Positions 1-5,262 of a DNA stretch of 7,737 nt are shown one piece after another. Made by a program: the position numbers and the translations under genes. This stretch comes from Pseudomonadota bacterium. GTDB lineage: Bacteria; Pseudomonadota; Gammaproteobacteria; Steroidobacterales; Steroidobacteraceae. Position 1 is the first letter of the stretch. Every line of letters begins with the position of its first letter. Location of the stretch: assembly GCA_021838065.1 (NCBI GenBank), contig JAKCEJ010000130.1, positions 1 to 7,737 of the forward strand, in the 5' to 3' direction. The notes below the pieces were generated by a model. It had not been told where the DNA came from. It saw only the letters and a program-made list of their open reading frames with translations, and did no database searches.

Positions 1-360
1 GCTCAGCTGCATCGCCCCCCCCTCGTCGGGCCCGGCCGGGCCGCTGGGGCGAATCAAGCGTGACCTTGTCGTCGCCCGCGTTCCTGGGGGCGCGAACCCC
101 GTCCGCCTCGGCTGACGGACCTTCCGGGGGTTGCTCAAAGTAGAGCAGATCCTGCGCCGTTCGGCAATGGGACCCGTCTCGCCCGTGTGCCGAGGCGCGC
201 ACGCGGCCGGCAGCCCCAGGGGAGCGCCACAAGTGACCACGCTCCAGGCGGACAGCGGGCGCATGAGCGCAAGGCCAACAGATTCCGTGCGGCTCTGCGG
301 ACAAGTACTCATTGCGAGAGCGCCGGACAGCGACTGTGATGGCGCTGAACGAGTCCGATC
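1..360. other. Gene-poor leader region upstream of the oxidoreductase operon
   Basis: I find no supportable gene here. The first 20 codons of frame 1 are open until TGA at 61-63 and could be the tail of an upstream gene, but nothing in them is recognisable. A 121-codon open frame starting at TTG 131 runs into the following gene out of frame; it is Arg/Ser-rich, low in hydrophobic segments, and looks like a GC-rich shadow. The stretch contains a perfect 14-bp palindrome at 29-42 and an imperfect hairpin at 95-132. I could not find a convincing sigma-70 -35/-10 pair, so the operon promoter, if it lies here, is not visible by eye. Confidence 0.5.
95..132. other. Imperfect GC-rich hairpin in the leader
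   Basis: Outer arms AACCCC (95-100) and GGGGTT (127-132) pair perfectly. Directly inside them GTCCG (101-105) pairs with CGGAC (116-120), leaving a six-base bulge at 121-126 and a ten-base loop. No T-run follows, so it is not a classical intrinsic terminator. It could end transcription of an upstream gene outside the window, be a structured leader, or be a chance pairing in GC-rich DNA. Confidence 0.25.
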
Positions 361-906
361 ATGCTCAACAAGAGTCCGTCTGATTCTCCGCGCTGCGCGC
401 AGCGGCCGGCACATGACACTGTCGGCCCCGGCGCGGTGTCCATCACGCTCGTTGTCAACGGCATCGCCCGTGCGCTGTCGGTCGCGCCGGCGATGACTCT
501 CGCCGAAGCGCTGCGCGAGCAGCTGGCGCTGACCGGCACCAAGGTCGCCTGCGACCGCGGCGCCTGCTCCGCCTGTACGGTCTGGCTCGACGGGGCGCCG
601 GTGTGCGCGTGCATGGTCCTGGCCATCGATGTCGGCGACCGCAAGGTCACCACCATCGAGGGCCTCGCACTGGACGGGCAGCTCCATCCGGTGCAGTCGG
701 CGTTCATCGAGCACGACGCGATCCAGTGCGGCTTCTGCACACCGGGTCTGATCATGAGCTGTGCCGCGCTGCTGGCACACACCCCCGATCCCAGCGAATC
801 CCAAGTGAGAGCCGCGCTCGGCGGCCATCTGTGCCGCTGCGGCACGTACCCGCACGTGATCGCGGCCGTGCTGGACGCCTCGCGCCGAGGCCGGAGCCGA
901 CCATGA
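361..906 (+). CDS. Molybdenum hydroxylase small subunit with two [2Fe-2S] clusters (xanthine dehydrogenase/aldehyde oxidoreductase family)
   Basis: This 181-residue protein should carry electrons from the molybdenum site to FAD. The N-terminal ferredoxin-like fold spans about residues 27-100, with cluster ligands Cys64, Cys69, Cys72 and Cys84 in the CDRGACSACTV context. The C-terminal helical domain follows, with Cys123 and Cys126 in QCGFCTPG and Cys158 and Cys160 in LCRCGTY. All eight expected ligands are present. The family usually has CGACTV, whereas here it is CSACTV. The first 26 residues contain no twin-arginine motif and no hydrophobic stretch, unlike E. coli PaoA, so a cytoplasmic location is likely. 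An in-frame stop at 346-348 limits the start to ATG 361, which has only a weak GAG as ribosome binding site; GTG 436 is a less likely alternative. The TGA overlaps the next gene's ATG. The family call is secure, the substrate unknown. Confidence 0.93.
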   Translation: MLNKSPSDSPRCAQRPAHDTVGPGAVSITLVVNGIARALSVAPAMTLAEALREQLALTGTKVACDRGACSACTVWLDGAPVCACMVLAIDVGDRKVTTIEGLALDGQLHPVQSAFIEHDAIQCGFCTPGLIMSCAALLAHTPDPSESQVRAALGGHLCRCGTYPHVIAAVLDASRRGRSRP

Positions 907-3269
907 CCGCGGGCACGCGCAGCGAGCATTATCCGGTCGGCATCGCCGGTGTGTCGCTGGGGGAGATCGAGCGCCGTGTCGGTCCCGACGAGGCGCCGCC
1001 GCTGCCGCCCAACGCACAGCTGCGCACGGTCGGCCAATCGGCGCCGCGCGTGAACGGGCGGGCCAAGGTCACCGGCCAGGCGAGATTTACCGTCGATGTG
1101 ACATTGCCGGGCATGTTGCATGCGCGCTTCCTGCGTTCCCCCTACCCTCACGCCCGCATCCTCTCGCTCGATGCGGGCCCGGCCGAGCGCCACCCCGGCG
1201 TGCGCGCCGTTCACCTCATCGATCATCCGATCGGCCGCGCGCGCGAAATCGCGGGCCCCGGGCCGGCCGAGCCCGCCGGGCGCCGCGTGCTCTATGTCGG
1301 CGATCCGATCGCAGCGGTTGCCGCCGTCACGCCGCAGGAGGCGCAGGCCGCGCTCGATCTGATCCAGGTCGTCTATCAGCCGCTACCGTTCGTCATCGAC
1401 CTCGAGGATGCGCGCAAGGCGGACGCGCCGAGGGTGTTCGAGCGCGCGGTTCACTCGGAGTCCTTCGGCGGACCTGCGCCTCAACTGGCGCAGCACGGCA
1501 ACGTCCACGGGCCCGATCTCAGCGCTTCGCGGGGCGATGCCGCCGCCGGGTTGAATGCGGCCGAGGTGCTCGTTGAAGGAGAGTTCCGCACCCAGGTGCA
1601 GACGCATTGCTGCCTCGAACCGCATGCGCTCGTCGCCGATTGGCGCGATGAGGGCCTGACGGTGTACATCTCCACCCAATTCACCGCCGGCATACGCGCC
1701 GAGCTCGCCGAGGCATTCGGCCTGCCGCTCAGCCGCGTGCGCGTGCGGGTCGATGCCGTGGGCGGCGCTTTCGGATCGAAGTCGCGCGTCGGCCAGTACG
1801 TGCTCTCGGCGGTCGAGTTGTCGCGCCGGGCTCATGCGCCCGTGCGCCTCGCGCTCGAGCGTCACGAAGAGCAGATCGACAGCGGCAATCGCCCCTCCAC
1901 GGTGCAGCGCATCCGCCTCGGCGCGCGCCGCGACGGGACGCTCACCGGTGTGTCGATCGATGCCTACGGCACAGCGGGGGTCGCGCTCGGCGCCGGCGTC
2001 GGCAATTTCGCGCAGTCCATCTACGAGTGCGCGCATTTCGCGCTGGCGCAGTCCGACGTATTCATTCATGCCGGCCCGGGCGCCCCCATGCGCGCCCCCG
2101 GCAACGTGCCGGGCGCTTTCGCTTACGAGCAGATCATCGATGAGCTGGCCGAGAGGCTCGGCATGGACCCGCTCGCGCTGCGCGAGCGCATCGATCCGAG
2201 CTCCGTGCGGCGGGAAGAGCGCCGCGTCGGCGCCGAGCGGATCGGCTGGAGCCGGCGGCGGCCGCCCGCTAGCGATCCCGGTACGCTCAAGCATGGCCTG
2301 GGCATGGCGCAATCGCATTGGCCGGCCCTCATCCAGAGCAACTCGGCCTGCGAAGTGCGCATCCTGCGCGACGGCTCGGTCGAAGTGCGCTCGAGCGTCC
2401 AGGACATCGGCACCGGCGTCGGGACGGTGCTGGCTCAGGTGGTGGCCGAGGAGCTCGGCCTCGCACCGGATCAGATCGCAGTACGGATCGGCGATACCCG
2501 CTTTGCAGCCGGGCCACCGTCCTACGGCAGCCGCACGAGCGCCTCGATCACCCCGCCGGCGCGCAACGCGGCTTACCGGGTGCTGCGCCAGCTGATCGAG
2601 AACGCGGCACCGTCGCTCGGCGCCGCGCCCGAGGCTCTGGCGGCGCGCGATGGACGCATCTGCACCGCCGACGGCCGCCGCGGCTTGAGTTTCCGTGAAG
2701 CGGCGGCCCTCCTGCGCACCGACGAGATCAGCGCGGTCGCGAGCCGAAGTGACAATTACGGCGGCTTCGGCCACCGGATGGGTGATGCCGCGATCGCCCG
2801 TCAGGGGCTCGGCGGGGTGCAGTTTGCCGAGGTCGCGGTCGATACGCACACCGGCCGCGTGCTCATCGAGCGCGTGGTGGCGGTGCATGACTGCGGGCGG
2901 CCGCTCAATCCGCGACAGATCGAGAGTCAGGTGCACGGCGGGATCCTGCAGGGCATTTCCTACGCCCTGTACGAGGAACGCATCCTCGATGCGCACACCG
3001 GACACATGCTCAACCCCAACCTCGAGCAGTACAAGATCCTGCGCTCGCGCGAGACACCGGCGATCGAGGTGCACGTGTTGGAGCACTATCGGGGCGAGAG
3101 CGCAACCGACGCGTATGGCATCGCCGAACCGTCGATCATCGCGACCGCTCCAGCCGTCGCGAATGCCGTCTACAACGCGATCGGCGTACGGATGCGCGCG
3201 CTGCCGATGAACCCGGCGGCGATCCTCGCCGCGCTCGGGCGCGTGCCGCAGCAGAACGGACCGCCATGA
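903..3269 (+). CDS. Molybdenum hydroxylase large (molybdopterin cofactor-binding) subunit, PaoC/YagR-like
   Basis: This 788-residue catalytic subunit should hydroxylate its substrate with water-derived oxygen at a Mo centre. The order of domains fits the family: the aldehyde oxidase a/b-hammerhead domain is at about residues 49-165, and the Moco-binding domains fill the rest. Visible landmarks are QTHCCLEPH (Gln233, Glu239), GGAFGSK at 287-293, MRAPG at 396-400 (Arg397 is where xanthine dehydrogenase has its RGFG arginine), QDIGTG at 500-505, and the C-terminal IAEPS, whose Glu742 is the expected catalytic base. The C-terminus resembles YagR/PaoC. About 40 residues precede the usual core start, longer than E. 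coli PaoC (732 aa). ATG 903 is chosen because it overlaps the previous stop (ATGA) and has GGAG at 893-896; the frame stays open back to 603, but that part lies inside the small-subunit gene. After MRAPG this protein has NVPG, where many relatives have EAVG or EAPG. The substrate is not predictable. Confidence 0.93.
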   Translation: MTAGTRSEHYPVGIAGVSLGEIERRVGPDEAPPLPPNAQLRTVGQSAPRVNGRAKVTGQARFTVDVTLPGMLHARFLRSPYPHARILSLDAGPAERHPGVRAVHLIDHPIGRAREIAGPGPAEPAGRRVLYVGDPIAAVAAVTPQEAQAALDLIQVVYQPLPFVIDLEDARKADAPRVFERAVHSESFGGPAPQLAQHGNVHGPDLSASRGDAAAGLNAAEVLVEGEFRTQVQTHCCLEPHALVADWRDEGLTVYISTQFTAGIRAELAEAFGLPLSRVRVRVDAVGGAFGSKSRVGQYVLSAVELSRRAHAPVRLALERHEEQIDSGNRPSTVQRIRLGARRDGTLTGVSIDAYGTAGVALGAGVGNFAQSIYECAHFALAQSDVFIHAGPGAPMRAPGNVPGAFAYEQIIDELAERLGMDPLALRERIDPSSVRREERRVGAERIGWSRRRPPASDPGTLKHGLGMAQSHWPALIQSNSACEVRILRDGSVEVRSSVQDIGTGVGTVLAQVVAEELGLAPDQIAVRIGDTRFAAGPPSYGSRTSASITPPARNAAYRVLRQLIENAAPSLGAAPEALAARDGRICTADGRRGLSFREAAALLRTDEISAVASRSDNYGGFGHRMGDAAIARQGLGGVQFAEVAVDTHTGRVLIERVVAVHDCGRPLNPRQIESQVHGGILQGISYALYEERILDAHTGHMLNPNLEQYKILRSRETPAIEVHVLEHYRGESATDAYGIAEPSIIATAPAVANAVYNAIGVRMRALPMNPAAILAALGRVPQQNGPP

Positions 3270-4288
3270 AGCAGTTCGACTGGATGACTCCGGACGACGT
3301 CGCGCACGCGGCGCGCGCTGCAACAGCGACCGTGGCTACCGCGATGCTCAGCCGCAGCGGCCAGCCCACGACCGACGCGGCGGTGCTGAAGGCCGGTGGC
3401 ATCGACCTGCTCGACCTGATGAAGGAAGACTTGCTGAGCCCGCACCGCCTGATCAACCTGCTGAGCATCCCCGGCCTCGACCGCATCGAGCCGCAGGGCG
3501 GTGGACTGCGCATCGGGCCGACTGTCACGCTGGCGCAACTGGCCGCCCACGAGGCGGTGCGCGCGCGCTTTCGCGCGCTGGCCGACGCGGCGGGCGCTTC
3601 GGCCAGCCCGCAGATCCGCCACTTGGCCACTCTGGGCGGCAACCTGCTGCAGCGGCCGCGCTGTTGGTACTTCCGCTCGCACGCCCATCATTGCGCACGC
3701 AAGGGGGGCGATACCTGCTTCGCCTTCGCCGGCGAGAACCAGTACCACGCGATCTTCGGTCACCGCGGATGTGCCATCGTGCACCCGTCCACCTGTGCGA
3801 CGGCGCTGGTCGCATTCGGCGGCGCGCTCGAGATCACCGGTCCCACGGGCGCCCGGCGCGAGGTGAGCCTGGAGGCGTTCTTCCGGCTGCCGGAAACCGA
3901 CCTGCAGCGCGAGAACGATCTGCTGCCGGGCGAGATCGTCACTGCCATCCGCATCCCGGCGCATCCGCATACCACGCGCTCGATCCATTTGAAGCAGGGC
4001 GAGACCGACTCCTTCGACTGGCCGATCGCCGAAGTCGCCGTGGCGCTCGATCTGGCGGACGGCGTCTGCCGCAGAGCGTCGGTCGTGCTCGGTGCCGCCG
4101 CTCCGGTCCCGCACCGCGCGGTTCAGGCAGAGGCAGCGCTCGCCGGCAGGGCCATCAACGAGGCGCTCCTGCGCACCGCTGCCCGCGCAGCACTCGAGGG
4201 CGCCGCGCCGCTCAGCCGCAACGCCTACAAGCTGCCGATTTTCGAGGCGCTGGTCCGCCGCGCCATGCGGGCCGCCATGGAGGCATGA
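3266..4288 (+). CDS. Molybdenum hydroxylase medium subunit: FAD domain with a PaoB-like [4Fe-4S] cysteine insertion
   Basis: This 340-residue subunit should bind FAD and pass electrons to the final acceptor. The N-terminal half is the vanillyl-alcohol-oxidase-type FAD domain: KAGGIDLLDLMK at 42-53 fits the AGGT(N/D)L..LMK pyrophosphate motif, and TLGGNLLQR at 122-130 is the second FAD loop. Directly after it come Cys133 (RCWYF), Cys143, Cys151 and Cys169, in the arrangement that ligates a [4Fe-4S] cluster in E. coli PaoB and related enzymes; plain xanthine dehydrogenase FAD subunits lack it. A further Cys177 follows. The C-terminal CO-dehydrogenase-flavoprotein-like domain covers about 200-335 and ends in NAYKLPIFEALVRRAM, as in PaoB. 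The ATG overlaps the previous gene's TGA (ATGA), implying translational coupling, and ACGGA at 3256-3260 may be the ribosome binding site. The AGG-I-D variant of the usual AGGTN is a minor oddity. The role is well supported; the acceptor (ferredoxin, O2 or NAD+) cannot be told. Confidence 0.92.
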   Translation: MKQFDWMTPDDVAHAARAATATVATAMLSRSGQPTTDAAVLKAGGIDLLDLMKEDLLSPHRLINLLSIPGLDRIEPQGGGLRIGPTVTLAQLAAHEAVRARFRALADAAGASASPQIRHLATLGGNLLQRPRCWYFRSHAHHCARKGGDTCFAFAGENQYHAIFGHRGCAIVHPSTCATALVAFGGALEITGPTGARREVSLEAFFRLPETDLQRENDLLPGEIVTAIRIPAHPHTTRSIHLKQGETDSFDWPIAEVAVALDLADGVCRRASVVLGAAAPVPHRAVQAEAALAGRAINEALLRTAARAALEGAAPLSRNAYKLPIFEALVRRAMRAAMEA

Positions 4289-4340
4289 AACGGTCCCGGG
4301 CATGAAACCCGGCCGGCCCGGCGCGGTCAAAGCGATTGGT

Positions 4341-4359
4341 CCGGCTCGCGGGGAGCCGG
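4341..4359 (+). terminator. Possible weak terminator or 5' hairpin between the operon and the next gene
   Basis: CCGGCTC (4341-4347) and GAGCCGG (4353-4359) form a perfect 7-bp stem with a five-base loop, followed by TTGATT, a poor T-run. It lies 53 bases after the FAD-subunit stop and 18 bases before the next ATG, so it could attenuate read-through from the operon or sit in the leader of the next gene's mRNA. It does not cover the AAGGAAG ribosome binding site at 4367-4373. Confidence 0.35.
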
Positions 4360-4377
4360 TTGATTCAAGGAAGTGCT

Positions 4378-4899
4378 ATGCGTAAGACAATTCTTGCCGT
4401 GGCCCTGGCGGGCCTCGGGCTGCCGGCCCTGGCTTTGGCGGCCCAACCAGTGTTCATCCGCGTCGACGGACACGCCGTGCCGATGCGCGAATTCGTGCAG
4501 GTGGTAAACACCACCGCAGGTCCGGTGCGCGTGCGCACCTGGAGCTGGCGCGGACCGCGCGGCGCGGCCACCTTCCAGGTGACCGAAAGCCGGGGCGCAG
4601 GAGCGGCGATGCCGCCCTGGGCGCTGGCTCAGATGCGCGCGATGCAGGCACAGATGCAGCAGATGCGGCTCATCGAGGCCGCGCTCGTCGAGCGCCTGTT
4701 CACGCGCGCGCTTCCGGTTCCGACTGCATTCGGCCAGCCTCTGCTGGTGCCGCTGAGCGCGCCGCCGGTCGAGGTGCGCTATCTGCAACCGATGATCCCG
4801 CTGCGCGCGGTGCCGGTGCGTGTGATCATGATCGTGCCCAGGGCGCCCGCTCCACACGTGGCGCCACCACCGCCACGCCATCGCGGCCGCCTCGTCTGA
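4378..4899 (+). CDS. Small exported protein of unknown function with a methionine-stripe helix
   Basis: I do not recognise this 173-residue protein. It begins with a clear Sec signal peptide: basic MRK, a hydrophobic core, and ALALA with likely cleavage after Ala21, so it should act in the periplasm or outside. Residues 22-70 look beta-rich (VFIRVDG, FVQVVNTT, VRVRTWSW). Residues 78-104 look like an amphipathic helix with Met86, Met89, Met93 and Met96 at i, i+3, i+7 and i+10 spacing. After that come hydrophobic/proline segments and a basic, proline-rich tail (APPPPRHRGR). There is no cysteine. ATG 4378 is chosen over upstream in-frame starts because AAGGAAG lies at 4367-4373 and the signal peptide starts there. 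It lies 89 bases after the oxidoreductase operon on the same strand; co-transcription is possible but unproven. A methionine stripe can bind soft metals or act in protein contacts; neither is shown. Confidence 0.75.
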   Translation: MRKTILAVALAGLGLPALALAAQPVFIRVDGHAVPMREFVQVVNTTAGPVRVRTWSWRGPRGAATFQVTESRGAGAAMPPWALAQMRAMQAQMQQMRLIEAALVERLFTRALPVPTAFGQPLLVPLSAPPVEVRYLQPMIPLRAVPVRVIMIVPRAPAPHVAPPPPRHRGRLV

Positions 4900-4906
4900 C
4901 CGTGCA

Positions 4907-4942
4907 GACACCCCGGGGGCCGTGTCCGGTCCCCGGGGTGTC
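4907..4942. terminator. Long GC-rich hairpin, terminator-like but without a T-run
   Basis: GACACCCCGGGG (4907-4918) pairs perfectly with CCCCGGGGTGTC (4931-4942). Inside it, G4919-T4930 (a wobble pair), C4920-G4929, C4921-G4928 and G4922-C4927 extend the stem to 16 pairs around a four-base loop (TGTC). It starts 7 bases after the stop of the exported-protein gene, the usual place for a terminator. Neither side has a T-rich tract, so it may be a processing or RNA-stability structure, or a terminator of the type found in GC-rich genomes. Confidence 0.6.
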
Positions 4943-5006
4943 ACGGTCCGAGCCGGGTCCACGCGCCCCCGTGCCCTGACGAGTGCGCTGTCCACCGCTC
5001 TTCGGC

Positions 5007-5012
5007 TAGCAT
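5007..5012 (+). promoter_or_regulatory. Possible -10 element (TAGCAT) for the small membrane protein gene
   Basis: TAGCAT lies 36 bases before the ATG of the 59-residue gene, in one of the few less GC-rich spots of this intergenic region and after a probable terminator hairpin, so a promoter here is expected. I see no good -35 box at the matching distance (the bases around 4984-4989 are a poor fit). This is a suggestion only. Confidence 0.25.
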
Positions 5013-5017
5013 GTTCC

Positions 5018-5040
5018 CCGCGTCGCGAATGACGCGGAGG
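5018..5040 (+). promoter_or_regulatory. Ribosome binding site partly inside a hairpin
   Basis: GGAGG at 5036-5040 is a strong Shine-Dalgarno sequence 8 bases before ATG 5049. Just upstream, CCGCGTC (5018-5024) pairs perfectly with GACGCGG (5031-5037) around a six-base loop (GCGAAT), taking the first two G bases of the Shine-Dalgarno into the stem. The mRNA could therefore fold so that initiation is damped. The pairing is directly visible; any regulatory effect is inferred. Confidence 0.4.
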
Positions 5041-5048
5041 CTGGACCG

Positions 5049-5228
5049 ATGAAATTCGTGGTACTGCTGAAGAATGTCGCGCTGGGCGCGACCGCGGGCG
5101 TGGCCGTCCTAACCGCCCTGCCGGTCTTTGGCGCCGTGGGCACGATCACCACCGCGGGCGCCGTGGTCGGCTCGCTGCTCGGAGGCATGGCCGGCGTGCT
5201 CGACACCATGTGGACACAGCGGCAGTAA
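5049..5228 (+). CDS. 59-residue glycine-zipper membrane protein
   Basis: This small gene starts at ATG 5049, has GGAGG eight bases upstream, and ends at TAA 5226-5228. The product starts MKFVVLLKN and is hydrophobic from about residue 10 to 51, broken near Pro25, so it could form one long or two short membrane helices. Gly37, Gly41, Gly45 and Gly49 are spaced exactly four apart (GAVVGSLLGG), a glycine zipper of the kind that packs helices or makes oligomers. The C-terminus is short and polar (DTMWTQRQ). It stands alone, between a probable terminator hairpin and a convergent gene whose stop is only 34 bases away. I do not recognise a family; a small stress or envelope protein, a toxin-like peptide, or a remnant of a larger glycine-zipper protein are all possible. 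The strong ribosome binding site and coherent composition favour a real gene. Confidence 0.65.
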   Translation: MKFVVLLKNVALGATAGVAVLTALPVFGAVGTITTAGAVVGSLLGGMAGVLDTMWTQRQ

Positions 5229-5262
5229 GGGTCGGAGCGCCCCGCCGCCGGCTCGGCGCGAG

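Noticed and set aside
283..311. TTCCGT and TACTCA, 17 bases apart, as a sigma-70 promoter for the operon
   Set aside because: Each box matches the consensus at only about two positions.
339..383. Possible 14-codon leader peptide overlapping the start of the small-subunit gene
   Set aside because: It has no clear ribosome binding site, no repeated codons of a regulatory kind, and is short enough to be chance.
131..496. 121-codon plus-strand open frame starting with TTG
   Set aside because: It overlaps the well-supported iron-sulfur subunit by 136 bases in another frame, has no good ribosome binding site, and its composition (Arg/Ser/Ala-rich, no motif) fits a shadow frame.
603..902. 100-codon upstream extension of the Moco subunit frame
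   Set aside because: It lies inside the small-subunit gene in another frame and has no family resemblance. ATG 903, with GGAG upstream and the ATGA overlap, is the better start.
1383..3323. 646-codon minus-strand open frame opposite the Moco subunit
   Set aside because: Long antisense frames are expected opposite GC-rich genes; the translation is Arg/Ala/His-rich with no recognisable motif, while the plus strand has many family motifs.
3170..4330. 386-codon minus-strand open frame opposite the FAD subunit
   Set aside because: Same reason: no motif, and the opposite strand encodes a clear FAD/[4Fe-4S] subunit.
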